DNA from: Pseudevernia furfuracea
Taxonomy: Eukaryota > Ascomycota > Lecanoromycetes > Lecanorales > Parmeliaceae
Reading direction: 5' to 3'
NCBI GenBank assembly: GCA_022315425.1
Contig: JAIUPT010000020.1
Location: forward strand, 1,612,001-1,676,000
DNA length: 64,000 nucleotides
The stretch's first letter is position 1. Each line of letters begins with the position of its first letter. The translations under genes were made by a program, and so were the position numbers. This document shows, piece by piece, positions 24,901 through 34,726 of the stretch. Below the pieces are notes generated by a model. It saw only the letters and a program-made list of their open reading frames with translations. It was not told the DNA's origin and ran no database searches.

Positions 24901-25006
24901 CGAAGTGATGCCCGATAAACGGAGTGTCCTTTCAGCTTTAATGCAAGCCAACACGGGGGACATTACTGTAGCGATGCTCTGTGGTCTCTCTGGTTTGGAT
25001 GCCTGA
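21989..25006 (+). CDS. SWI1: SWI/SNF chromatin-remodelling subunit Swi1 (ARID protein)
   Basis: Nuclear subunit of SWI/SNF that helps recruit the remodeller to promoters. One exon of 1005 aa from ATG at 21989, which gives MSMPNWLNDVQPF; the frame runs further 5' only through a TTG, which is not a likely start. Residues 1-290 are a Gln/Pro/Asn-rich disordered region. The ARID lies near 296-380 (LLQAIAHFMQQNQMQFIDRP, QLFITVMKMGGSKKV, LQNYWHANLLPYE). Another Gln-rich linker precedes the C-terminal alpha-helical repeat domain (from about 540), which includes LRSGIHGEVRLALDTLASL and other Swi1-type helices. An upstream non-coding exon may exist (AG at 21956-21957). The assignment rests on ARID plus conserved C-terminal region. 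Confidence 0.88.
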   Translation: MSMPNWLNDVQPFPNNETGAFNPAGDPSMAFMQTPTTSSFEFNHLQNQQLQQRMQNGNARNGSPAYNPMYPTQTLIPSKRPRPREDSIGESPRQISGALPASRSQTPQGVYPGYQGPINGNQQFSGTPSYQQFQQAGSNPSQSPIMPNQSFNHQAPQQRVQTMSPSPFSPATQNFGGAHASPPQSEHGSRVNTPQNGGQHYAQAMPYGAGPGQSFTPPVGVAMNGAALPQYNQQAQNHQQHQLRLQQETLRMRQVQQLRQPGGALNPLAQPSNQMSAGHIAALRAQQGPLRPDNQGQLLQAIAHFMQQNQMQFIDRPLIAGRHINSVQLFITVMKMGGSKKVHNTGQWPKAALFLGINQEQSMSAGRELQNYWHANLLPYETYMHTQQQQRQAMADHTRLSHHNQGGDGNMRQETFSPTKQMHNQQGQQLMQPPPHMHAQYQTPQRHMVNTQHEARPALQNGYMTPQQVQAQGRPSNVYSMPQLGMQAPPRTGPPKEAQKPPTAVKKEADDNRISQKSENKNWRLEPTRMNLAEHKIFDVTSLDDGETAPTYGGIELAPASNFLGTVDDLLKYKFSVPKVEELGVIDIRALTLSLRSGIHGEVRLALDTLASLTIEQIPLHLDNCEDLLEALIECAEDQVDLLADHAAEVSDAMLISSYEEIARGCKIEAAMLQDVPEVGTLEYDLDRAVDRLICVTTILRNFSFLEHNHTALADPMVVRFMTTVIRYLGTRTMLLRTNLNALDFSKDVLTFLTNVSQRIDLPGKEEALCILHFLLSFAPSPAPHIAEGEEISFSSYIPAIHRYFPHAVDSLAKLLARGDPNRSFYRSIFAADSASTPPYDLLTRAFGLAIAATPEYGHVNTASLVKLRAPYLVQGLLAAEIVVSLIPAAEHELAYKWVTSRDGFIFSLTRMVSEFSRQPQPSSQQRHASGRMQDNDPHGIITITNRGLAVLRKLAEKAKDAFGSVKGLPPEVMPDKRSVLSALMQANTGDITVAMLCGLSGLDA

Positions 25007-25340
25007 GCATACCTAGGGTGATGGTATGATCTCATCGCCCGCATTTCGGCTCTAGGGGCTGTGAGGAGGATTTGCGTCAATGGGTCTTGATCCAATGTAC
25101 ATGTGTGATATTGTGCTGAGTACGTGGGCTAGTGACCTTAGAAGCAAGTCACGAGGTTGGAAGACTAGGAGCGAGCCTGTATCTGAGTAGTTTGGCTTGG
25201 ACATAGCGGTGATATGCAAAGATGTCTATGAATTTGTACAATTCGTCCTGCGCTTCGTGTCACACAGGCAAGTTCCATGTTCAGTGAGGCTCTGGGAAAA
25301 ACGCATTTGCTCAATTTTAAACACTACAACCAATAGCGTG
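25007..25340. other. convergent spacer SWI1 / mL49
   Basis: About 330 bases containing the 3' UTRs of two converging genes. I see nothing else in it. Confidence 0.4.
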
Positions 25341-26001
25341 TCAGAAGTGTCGCTCCTCCAAGAACCTTTTGATGTCGTCCTTATACCAGCCCTAGGAGCA
25401 CAATTCAATGTCAGCAGTCGTCTCATCTGTGGACGCGCCTTTTCCCAGTCATCATCATCATCATGCCCCCATCTCTCCAGGTACGAAGCCGCCAACGTAC
25501 CTTGATGACGATATGCCCGGTCAATCGATTGATCACGACGACTTCTTCCCTCAAGGCCAACGTCGCCACTATCTCCTCCCGGAGCTTCTCGACGTCCCCC
25601 TCGATCTTCCGTATCCGAGTCTGGTGGAGGTTCCCGCCGCGTTTGGCGAGGTGATAGATGGGCAGCTTTTGCGACGCCGTGCGGTGGACGTGATAGGGGA
25701 GGGGAGGTAGAGCGGCGGCGGCGGCGGCGGCGGCGGCACCGACTTGGGCCGAGGGTGTGGCCGCGGGAGAAGAGGCCGGCGGCGGTGGGGTTCGCGCCTT
25801 CGATGCCACATTGGCAGCTGCTGGCACTCAGGCCGTCAGTAGGTGGAACATTTGGGTCGTGGCACGGCCGTGGGAGGAGGCCGTTGGTTTACCTTGACAG
25901 AGACGAGGCAGGCTTGATATTTGGCGCTGGAGAAGGTTGATGGAGGAACGACGAGGGAGGGGGAGAGGGCGCAGGAAGGGCATCAAGGGTACGGAAGCCA
26001 T
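25341..26001 (-). CDS. IMG2: mitochondrial large-subunit ribosomal protein mL49 (Img2)
   Basis: Component of the mitochondrial 54S ribosomal subunit. Three exons (25893-26001, 25501-25826, 25341-25391) give 161 aa. The first exon encodes an Arg-rich presequence (MASVPLMPFLRPLPLPRRSS). After a Pro/Ala-rich linker comes the conserved core: PYHVHRTASQKLPIYHLA, KRGGNLHQTRIRKIEGDVEK, VVINRLTGHIVIK. The last exon adds GWYKDDIKRFLEERHF, the usual C-terminus of the family, which no long open frame shows. The linker includes a run of nine Ala encoded by a GCC-rich tract (about 25710-25738), so length variation between strains is possible. Splice frames all close. Confidence 0.92.
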
Positions 26002-26158
26002 TGGTCGTGTAGCAGAAAATCAAAGAGATACACAGATAGTAAGTACGTCGTATATATGGTGAAGTTAAATGTTGGTAGGCTCGATGAAGTTTGCAATCGA
26101 AATCTTGGCGCCAGACAGAAATCCGCCCCTAGCCGCCTAGCGTGCGGGCTGGGTAATA

Positions 26159-26226
26159 CAGTCGAACCCCGCTAATGCTATAACGAAATCCAACATAACG
26201 AAATCCTCGTCATTACGAAACGGTGG
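26159..26226. mobile_element. solitary pogo/Fot1-like terminal repeat
   Basis: Directly after a TA dinucleotide (26157-26158) the sequence begins cagtcgaaccccgct and continues with three copies of an ATAACGAAATCC-like 12-mer (26180-26191, 26195-26206, and 26212-26223 as attacgaaacgg). A TA target, a CAGT-GAACCCCG start and internal subterminal direct repeats are what terminal inverted repeats of Tc1/mariner pogo/Fot1 elements look like in ascomycetes. I found no inverted partner and no transposase, so this would be a solo end or deletion remnant. Family assignment is by pattern only. Confidence 0.45.
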
Positions 26227-26390
26227 ACGCGGTTGGGTTTTTGTGAGTTGGTACGTGTAAGCCTTGAGCGTGTTGAAAGGTGGTTGATGACTTGGGGATG
26301 TTAAGGAATAGAGTAGTACTGAAGATTATTCATATACATATATGTGTGTATGAAATGGAGAGATGGAGAAAGGGTACTAAGACTAATCCC

Positions 26391-28639
26391 TTACCAATCG
26401 AACCGTTCACTGCCTCTCTTTACCAGTCTGAGAGCGATGAATCCCTTTCGCAGCTTCATTGTAAGGATAGCTCCCATATCATCCCGCAGCTGCTTCTCAA
26501 CCTTTTCCCTGGCCTGGTCCCACACCTTCCGTTTCCGCCGCACATCCATTGACTCAAGCTCTTCATCAGTGGCCCATTCGTCGACCGCTAATTCCACGCT
26601 ATATTGCGAGAATATCAAAGCCAGGACCGCCATAAGCTCTACCTGCGCAAAGCGTCGGCCGACGCAAGAGCGGTAGCCCTCGCTGAAGGGGATGTACGCG
26701 CCTTTGGGCGGCTTGTAGAGCCCGGCTGCCGTATCAGGGTGCAGGTCGACGCCTAGAGCGGCAGCCTCGTCAGTGTCTACATCGATGGCGACGGACTCGT
26801 ACAAATCCCTCGCAGCGGCACGCTTGGCTTCGGTGTCTAATATCCAGCGCTCGGGCTTAAATTCCTCGAGATCGTTTTGGCGTTTACCTGGAGGGTGAGC
26901 AGGAGGGTTATGGTCTGCAGCGGGGGCTGTGGGCCATACGTGTGGGTTACGGTGGACGGCCGGGGTGATGAGCTGGACCAAGGCGTCACCTGGAACCAGG
27001 CACCTCTTGCCTCCAATGGTGATGGGCTGAGGATTGTTGGGCAGGGTACATTTGGATATAGAACTGTGCATGGTTGGTGAATTAGCAACTATTCTTTTCA
27101 CGTATAACAAAGAGCGCTCGGCAATATCGGGGAGAGTTCATCTCAGATTTTGCCCAAAACATTACGTGGTGTGCTCGGTCCACGTACTTGACAGGGGCGA
27201 GGAGACGAAGCTCTTCGTTTAGCACAGCACCGGCCATGCTATTCAAAAGCTTCGGGAAATCACGATCGTAGTCCCACGACTCCGGGGGCGTGCCGTGGAG
27301 GATGGAGTCGAGGTCACGTTGGAGGCGACGTTGTGAGGCAACGTGGAGAGCGAGGCAGACGAGACAGAAGTGGATGCTATTTGCCGTGGTCTCGTGGCCG
27401 GCCGTAAGGTAGACAAAAGCGTTGCCCATCATCTCACGATTGGTGAGGGTTTGAGTAGTTGGGTCGGAGGTCACGTTGGCGCCTTTGATCATGGCGATCA
27501 TCAGGTCAGGTTGATCAGAAAAGGTGCCGCGTAAGACTTCGCTTTTCTTCTCGTCGAGCATCTCAGACATATAATTGCCCCATTCAATGAAGGATGTGTA
27601 GGCTTTCTTAGTTACTTGGAATGGGAGGTTTTCTTCATGTTATCAGTGGCAGTCATCTGAAGATGAAAAGGGGACGACTACTTAGGACGAAGTGCGGGCA
27701 TACCAGGACCCAAATAATGCTGCGTAGTAGGGTTGCCTGCGCTTCCGTGTAGCTCATGGAATGTCCATGGTCGAGTCCGTTCGATCTTGTAGCCTTGCCT
27801 TTCTCTGGCCATGTCATAGGCACGCCGAAGGCGGCCTTGCTAAGGATATGTAGACTTAATCTCATTGCATCATCTGCAATTGTACTCAAGGTTCGAGATC
27901 CCTCACCCTCGTCCTGAAGCCAGCTCGCCATCTTAAATGACCCCGGCATTAGCATTTCTTCCCTTTGGTACATTTGGAATAATACGACAGGCCAGAAGCG
28001 TGTCAACGAGGTCCGAGAGCAGGATGAAGTCCCATAGAACACACTTGGGGAGCTGTTCTGGGCTACATTATTTTCGAGGAGGCGAGGGAAGATCTTACCA
28101 TCGCTTGTGTCTGGGTCAGGCTCTCCTGCCAGACCAGATGATTGTTCTTCTCTGAAAACGGCGGGCTCGTGATTTTTCGATGGTGCCTCCACTTCTGGCC
28201 CTCCGTGACCACTACGTTGTCTCCATATATCCTCAGTAGAGCGTATCGTTCAATTGGCTTGGGGAAATCATTCCTTCTGTTCGTGATCTGAGCAATCACG
28301 TTTGCGTCTGCGGTGTTCAGTGTTATCCTCAGGTGCTACCGTCAAGAATGTGTCTGCCCCAATCTTCTGGAACTGCTCGTACCGCGCCTTCCAGAACCAA
28401 TTGACGATGAGATCGAGCCAGGGGTTGGTCCACGCTTTGGGGAGACTGCGGAAGATAGGCAGGAGGATGATGCTAAAGAGTCGGTATGTGCGGTTGGGGT
28501 GGAAGAAAGGCACTATAACGTAGGGGATACCGGAGGCTTTGGCTTCTGCAAGGTGACGGCTAAATCGGTGGTACAGCTTCACGGTACGTATATCAATGAT
28601 ACCCAGGACGATTGTGAAGAGGATGGTAAGCAATGCCAT
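26391..28639 (-). CDS. cytochrome P450 monooxygenase with a frame disruption
   Basis: Microsomal haem-thiolate monooxygenase of a fungal family with the I-helix AGHETTAN, K-helix EELR and haem loop FSEGYRSCVGRRFAQ. Exons: 28099-28639, 27682-27931, 27188-27632, 26391-27063. The N-terminus (MALLTILFTIVLGIIDI) is a membrane anchor. Exon 1 is one base too long: after FLTVAPED the frame shifts at about 28318-28328, and the conserved TLNTADANVIAQITNRRN block is read in another frame. Removing one base would give 635 aa. Alternatively, removing 28288-28339 as a 52-nt GT-AG intron restores the frame (618 aa) but deletes that block. The gene is thus either a recent pseudogene, an intronised gene, or carries a sequence error. 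The substrate is unknown. Its neighbours are a sterol-type reductase and another P450. Confidence 0.75.
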
Positions 28640-29867
28640 AGCTGGAACGTCAATGATTCTCAAGTCTGCCAGTCAAGAGCTCTATGGCGATTGGCGAAGC
28701 GAACATGGGCCTTGGTTGAGTCAGATCTCACGACCGGGACACACAATCTGGATTCGCACCGGCTAAGCGCTGTGTTGCATAGCCGTCATCGGCAGAAACA
28801 AGAGTTGAAATAGACAGTCATGGTGAGCTGGTACGGGCGGCTACATCTGCTTACGCAACCCAGGCGGGCGGAACGATCGTCTCCGGGGGCGCCAGAAGCA
28901 AGCTGAAGGGGGGGGGTGGCTCGAACACGAACAAGGGTGGACCGGTGAAAAGAGGTATGTTTGACATTGGGTTGAAGAGATGGTATCTTGAAAAGGGAGA
29001 AAGTGGTACGCAGAAGCTACCTTAGCTAGAGCAGTTGATTTTTACCTTAGCAAATTGCTGCGGCTTATTTTAACGGTAAAAGGACAGTATCAGAAGAGTT
29101 TTTCAGTAACGACGTCCTTTAGACGATGATAGTGTTTATACGTTTCTACTAAGTTACCTTAGGTAGGTACATTAGCCATTTAGCCTATTAAGGTACCTAG
29201 GTATGGTATGATTATTTCTCTTAGTACGTCGCTAAAATTCAACGGTAGCTAAATTAGTCAGCTGTATTTTTCTAATTAGTCTAGCGTCCAAAGCCCCGAT
29301 CTCACCCGAAGAACCCAACGCAACCCAAGCCCAACATAGATAGATATATACCATCAACCCCCACACTCTGGGGATTGCTTTGTATAGATCTTCCGCGGAC
29401 CTAGCTTGACAGGCTAAGTGACAGTATTTTATTAGTCTTGAATTTTTAGTCTTTTCTTATTCACGTATAGCTTGAGAAGATAAGGTACAGTATATATGTG
29501 CGTAGGAACCGTTCTGCTACCGTGACACAAATTGAACCGTTTCAAAATCAATGACGTAACATATATGTTTTGATAGGATAGTATGATTAGGTACCTTACC
29601 TTACTTAGCAACCGCCTTTTGGCGATATCGTAGGTTAACGTTGTTAGAATATACCGTTTTTGCAACTCACAGCCTTCCGCTAAGGTGGGCTTCAGAATTC
29701 CTGGAAAAGAGTATGAAATCCCTTGTGAATACGTATTATTATCAGAGAATGTAGCTCTACTGTACTGGGATTACCAACTGACTAATATAAGGACAAGGCA
29801 ATAAATAGCTATTGATCTGTTCCATGTTTGTGCTATCTATCATCGCGATGTATGTATGCATTCCTAG
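28640..29867. repeat. AT-rich spacer with decayed dispersed repeat, copy B
   Basis: Upstream of the P450. From about 29050 to 29700 it shows the same ordered blocks as the repeat at 6.3-7.1 kb: attagtcagctgtat at 29253-29267, AATTAGTCTAGCGTC after it, a ctagcttgacaggct block near 29401, AACCGTT near 29506, AACCGCC near 29610, and ttccgctaaggtgggctt near 29675. TAGGTACC/AAGGTACC runs occur near 29160-29210. No protein frame is supported. The P450 promoter must lie in the right-hand neighbour of position 28640. Confidence 0.5.
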
Positions 29868-31463
29868 CTAGTTTCCCAAAAGATATTCGCTGCGGAGCAA
29901 GACGCAGACGACGCCGTAGATACCGGGGACGGGCCAGATGAACCAGAGGAGACTAAAGCACCACCGCAGCCACGATCCGTCAACCGCCCGCTGCTCGGCA
30001 CCCCAGTCGAATTTGGTCTTCTCATACACGCTGGGGAGGTATGTCGCATGATGCTTTGCGCGGAGGTCGTCGTACCACTCTCTGTCATAGATCTGCCAGA
30101 ATTCTTCCTCGGTGTAGTGACAGTGTGCGTAGAGCCATTTCACGCCGCCCAGCTCCTGCACTTTGCGCTCGAGGCGGCGGTTTTCGGCCACGAATTCCTT
30201 CGCGTTGGGAAGACGGGGGCCCCACACTCCGATGTTCATTAGCAGGGCCTTCTTCTCCCTCACGTTCGCAGTCGCAGTGATGTTACTGTTGTTGGCGTCG
30301 GCGTTTTGCGGGCTCTCCCACGCTTGTTGGGGCTTCTCATCCGGAAGAGCGTGAGCTTTCACGGACGGCCGATCGATGGCGCGGTTGAACATGCTTCGCC
30401 GCCCGTTTTGAAGAACCGGACATAGCCACAAAGGGTAGATGCCAAACTCCTTGTCAAGCCACTCGATGAAAAGCTGTGCGTTCGAAAGGGGAAGCGTGAT
30501 GTCCTGAATGATATTGTCGCGGGCCATTCCGTTCTCGTGCAATCCGTGGTAAAGAACTTCGGTATACATCAATGGATCGAGCAGCCGCCGAGTAAAAGGA
30601 GTGAACGGACACCCAAAGTATGTAAACGCGTGTTTAGCGGCCCAGAAGGCGCCGCGGTCGTATCGGAAGAGGTAGTCCAGTGTAGGAACGGTCTCGACCG
30701 TTACCGTCGTTGAATTTCTCACGAGAATCGTTTTCTCAACATGGAGGTAGAACCATTCATCTTCGCGGTTCAGAAACGTTTGAGTGTTATTCCATGGCCA
30801 GATACGGTCGGTGAAACGACCTGTGACGACGGCGCCTCTGGTTGCGTCGTAGAGGATAGCGTCAACGAAGGCGTTGTCACCATCTTCCATGGCTCTTTGG
30901 GTCATTTGTAATGTTTCGTGAACAGTGTGCACAGGGTGGTATACCACTTCCATGAACGGAGTGGCGTTCAAGAGCCTGATTTCTAGGAGCGTTATTACAC
31001 CGAGCGTCCCGAAAGTACCAGTGACACCGTGGAACAATTCAGGCTCAACGTCTCTCGATATCTTGCCAACCTCCCCATTCGCGCGTACGAGCTCCACCCA
31101 ATTGACCGTGTCTTCGAAAAACCCATGTTTGCAGGAGCTACTCTCGGCAGCCACTCCAGCAAAGCCGCCTCCAACGGTAATGCCTGGGAATTCCGGTATC
31201 ACAAGAGGAAGCAGCTGATGCTCCAGCGTGGCTCTCGTGAGACTGCCGAAACTGACATTCGGCTCAACAAGCGCGGTCTTGTTGACTCGGTCAATGGCTA
31301 GGATTCTGGACAGGCTGCTGGTGTCGATGAGTGTGTCGCGTTGAAGCGTGGTCTTTCGGGTAGAGTTGGTGGCACCGTGGTAGATCCTGAACGGCGTTTT
31401 CTGATCATGAAAGCGTCGAACGTCTGCACCAATCTTAAGTACGAGACGATTATGATCTTCCAT
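29868..31463 (-). CDS. DHCR24-like FAD-dependent sterol reductase
   Basis: Single-exon gene for a 531-aa flavoprotein of the delta(24)-sterol reductase family, which reduces the side-chain C24 double bond of sterols. The N-terminal PCMH-type FAD domain has LIDTSSLSRILAIDRVNKTA, ALVEPNVSFGSLTRATLEH, the flavin-binding PGITVGGGFAGVAAESSSC and HGVTGTFGTLGVIT. The C-terminal part matches the family in the blocks LDYLFRYDRGAFWAAKHAF and LYAHCHYTEEEFWQIYDREW. A hydrophobic stretch near the end (LLWFIWPVPGIYGVVCVLL) could anchor it to the ER. Known fungal ergosterol synthesis does not need this step, so a side-chain or specialised-metabolite role is possible. It shares strand with both flanking P450 genes. 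Function beyond the family is inference. Confidence 0.85.
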   Translation of the reverse strand: MEDHNRLVLKIGADVRRFHDQKTPFRIYHGATNSTRKTTLQRDTLIDTSSLSRILAIDRVNKTALVEPNVSFGSLTRATLEHQLLPLVIPEFPGITVGGGFAGVAAESSSCKHGFFEDTVNWVELVRANGEVGKISRDVEPELFHGVTGTFGTLGVITLLEIRLLNATPFMEVVYHPVHTVHETLQMTQRAMEDGDNAFVDAILYDATRGAVVTGRFTDRIWPWNNTQTFLNREDEWFYLHVEKTILVRNSTTVTVETVPTLDYLFRYDRGAFWAAKHAFTYFGCPFTPFTRRLLDPLMYTEVLYHGLHENGMARDNIIQDITLPLSNAQLFIEWLDKEFGIYPLWLCPVLQNGRRSMFNRAIDRPSVKAHALPDEKPQQAWESPQNADANNSNITATANVREKKALLMNIGVWGPRLPNAKEFVAENRRLERKVQELGGVKWLYAHCHYTEEEFWQIYDREWYDDLRAKHHATYLPSVYEKTKFDWGAEQRAVDGSWLRWCFSLLWFIWPVPGIYGVVCVLLRSEYLLGN

Positions 31464-32954
31464 GGCTCATTGTCGCGTAGGCGATCTCGGTCTAAAAGCC
31501 TCTGTCCTTCATACAAGCATCGTCTGGCAGTTGGGGGAAATCGAAATTGCAGAGTAATGGGAGGGCAGAAAAGTATGAGATACGCAGATTCGGAATGGCA
31601 TTGGAACTTCCCATGTACACTCTGTGACTCAAGATACGCATCTTGTAGGTGACACTAGAGTATCGCGAAGGAGGTTGCATCACCACATAGTAGGAGAAAG
31701 GCTAGGTTCGATTGCACCCATATTTTTTGAGGGGTGAAGTCAGCCTTGCACGAGCCTAATCCAGTCATGAAGTCAACACACAGCCCCGATTTGCTCGGCC
31801 TCGTACATACAGAAAGATTTGCAAAGCCCCGATGGAAGGTCCGAGGATGTGCGACTATTGAGGGGGAATAATGGGACCCACTTTCTGCAATCTGCACTGC
31901 TGCAGTTGTAAAGTCGATCGGCAGTCGGCTTCTTTAGCGGGTACAGTGCGCTAAGCAAGGGGGTTCATGTATGATCGAATAATACAGTGGTCAGTGCTCT
32001 GTCTCAGTGAGTCACTTAATAATCCGCGCTTAAAAGGTCCCCGGCCCGCCCGGGTATCTAAGTAACCAGGCTCACAGGGACAAGGGCTTAAGGGATACCT
32101 TACGATCGTGGTATTTTAGTAAAGTAATGAATCGTTCCTTCTCTCCCACATGGTGCGCCGGTGAGCCCGATGGAAACTCTACATGCCACAATTGACCCCG
32201 TGGAAATAGCTTTACCCGAGAATCCTATTATTCTAAGGTACTACTGAACCCCGAGGGCTTTTAACCCAGAGCTAGAGTACTCGTACATGCAGTTTGACCC
32301 TATTCTAAGCTAAGATAAGGTCGTTGTTGTTTTGCGGAGGTATTTTAGTTCGTATTAGGTTCGATTCCTATCGTATATTGGCGCTGCCAGAAAAAGGAAA
32401 GCATCGCAACACCATTGTACCAGCGTCATTAGGAATCGAAACTACTAAACCAACCCAACAACGAAGGTAGTTATCTCCTAGCGTTTTGACACACAACCTC
32501 TCAAATGCCGAGGAAACTCCACCTTTGTTCCTGATAGCTACCTGTAGGTAGCATTCTAGTCATACCGAACCAACACATTAGTGTTGTATTAATACGAATT
32601 CAGTCTCTAACACTACTTCATCGCCTTGCATCCATCCCAATTACCGCTCGAATGATATATGGAAAAGGGGTTAAATGCCCGGGTTTGGCGGGCATCGTCG
32701 GATGAGGGGAAAGGAAAAATGTGATCTTGCAGGACCTGAAACTCAGATGTGGGCTTCGTCGCGATTGTGAGAGACAGCCAGCTCAAAATTCAGTCAAGCC
32801 GCACTGCGTCATACCGCGCCATGGTCATCGATAAAGTGATTGGTGAAAGCTCTGCATTGCAATCTTTTCATGCCGCAAGAACTTCATGTGGGATCTGAAA
32901 ATGATCGCTGGGCAATATCCTTGGTTTTCAGCCATCGTCCCGGTCGATGGGGTC
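31464..32954. other. 1.5-kb spacer with possible retroelement debris
   Basis: This separates the reductase from the second P450. The only structure I see is at 32360-32395: a T-arm-like element (taggttcgattccta, 4-bp stem) followed by ttggcgctgccag, which resembles the junction and primer-binding site of an LTR retrotransposon or a tRNA-derived fragment. No complete tRNA folds around it and no long terminal repeat pair is evident. Nothing else is recognisable. Confidence 0.3.
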
Positions 32955-34726
32955 TCATTGCACAGCTTGCTTCAGCCTGATCAGCAACTGCGTCTCTTTC
33001 ACGGGTGCCATTATGCCCAAGGACGGGCCGATCTGGTCAATCTGAGGGGGCCGGCATACGCCATTCGGTGCCTTTGAGCCTCCAAACACCTCGATGTCAT
33101 AGCGCTTAACAAGTGTAGCGACAAAAACCAAGGTCTGCCGTTTTGCCAGGAACCTTCCAGGACATAAAGTAATGCCTCCAGCAAAAGGTCGAAAGCTCTG
33201 GTCCTTGTCCAGAGTATTGTCCAGAAATCTATTGGCATCGAATTGTTCCACGTTGTCACCGAATGCCTTCGAATCGTAGTGAAGGGAGCGAATAGGGATG
33301 ACTACAGAGCTATTGCTTCGCAGCTTCTTACTGCCCATGACAATGGGCGTTATAACCTTCCGAACTGAAAACGACCCAAAAGTCAAGCGGAGCAGCTCAG
33401 TATAGATTGCGGTGAGGCGAGGGCAACCTTCGTAGATATGGCGGTAGTCAATACTATTGTACCGGAACGCAGGCTGAATCTCCGTCTTGACGGCATTTAG
33501 GAGCTCGCTGTCGCATAGCACATGGCTAAGGACCCAGTGGGTAAGCCGGTACACATTGATATTTGCCCTGACAATTTGCATTAGCATGATAGGACGCTCA
33601 TGGAATGGACTTAACAAGTCTTACGCCCATAATAGCATGAACGTGATGGACGAGCTGTCGTCATCGTCGAGATCTGAAGCTTCTTGCTCCTTTAGAATTT
33701 CGTGCCAAAACCACGCTGCCTCGGTCCGTCTCTCAGAAGACATGCGCATATACCTTAGCAATGCATCATGTATTCCTTGTCTTGCAGTATGTAGGCGTCT
33801 GGCTGCGACCTTCGGATAGGGGAACATGAGCAACTTCCAAGCTTCCTCAGAGAAATCATATAGCATATGCGTAAGGCGAGGCTCGATTTCAAATATAACA
33901 TCACCAAACAAAGATCGCGTCATTGCGTCGATGGATACATGAGCGCAAAAATCCATTAGTGGGACCTTCTGCTTGCTTGTACACAAATTGGACAGCTCCC
34001 TCCACTGAAGAGAAGTGTTAATAAGCTCTAAGATCCTAAACGAGAAGTCATCCAATTTTGGGCCAGGGTTTAGTTGCCGTCTATAGAGATCTTCGCTGTA
34101 ATGAACAAGCGATCTGTGTTTGGGATTGAGGGGGTTACTATGCTTTGGACTTTCAGGTTCAGGAGCATCCCAGATTTTTGGCAATGAAGACTGTCGAACG
34201 CCGAATTGCAGCATCAATCGTTTGAAGTATGGTTCCCAAGCAAGCGCTTGAGTTCTTCGAAAAGTTGTCGCAGCGTCTCGAGGATTCGTGAGCATATAAA
34301 ATCTCTCGCCAAACATCATGATGCAATAGGGGTCATCATCCGATGTCGAAGTCCTGATCTGATGTCAGCGTATCACATTTCAGGCATCAGATGAGCAATG
34401 CTCACTTTGTGCGGGTTATTAGACCATGAGAGTTTCGGAAAAATCCTATTGCGTGACCTGTTCCATGAATCTTTAGTTCAGACTGCCTTGTCGCGCTGGG
34501 TATCGGGCCCAGTCAGACTATACCTATATCTTGAAGAAGGTTCAGCATTTGCAAAAGCACAAGACATCGGGATCTTACATGGTACCCAATATGGAATTTC
34601 CTTGGCTTCGTCCGCATACATCCACGGTCTTACGGTAAAAGTCCATAGACGCCACAAGGCGAGGGACGAGCCCAAGAAGGCTGCAATTGCGACGGCCCAG
34701 TTCCATTTGGAGCCCTCTGGGTGCAT
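32955..34726 (-). CDS. cytochrome P450, CYP7/CYP8-like type
   Basis: Microsomal P450 of 515 aa. Four exons: 34586-34726, 34406-34470, 33625-34353, 32955-33567; frames close at every junction. An N-terminal anchor (WAVAIAAFLGSSLALW) precedes the proline motif EIPYWIHGTGHAIGFFRN, joined across intron 1. The K-helix is ELLR in YTELLRLTFGSFSVRK. The haem loop is FRPFAGGITLCPGRFLAKRQ, the FxGGxxxCPGR form typical of CYP7, CYP8 and their fungal relatives. The I-helix region reads FMLLWAANINVYRLTHW and lacks the usual acid-Thr pair, again as in CYP8A. Animal members act on sterols, bile acids or prostaglandin endoperoxides, so a steroid-like substrate fits the neighbours but is not shown. The first intron (115 nt, donor gtacca) is the least certain. 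Confidence 0.82.

Noticed and set aside
26391..34726. A complete secondary-metabolite cluster
   Set aside because: No PKS, NRPS, terpene cyclase, prenyltransferase, regulator or transporter lies in the island, so I report only a small tailoring-type gene group.
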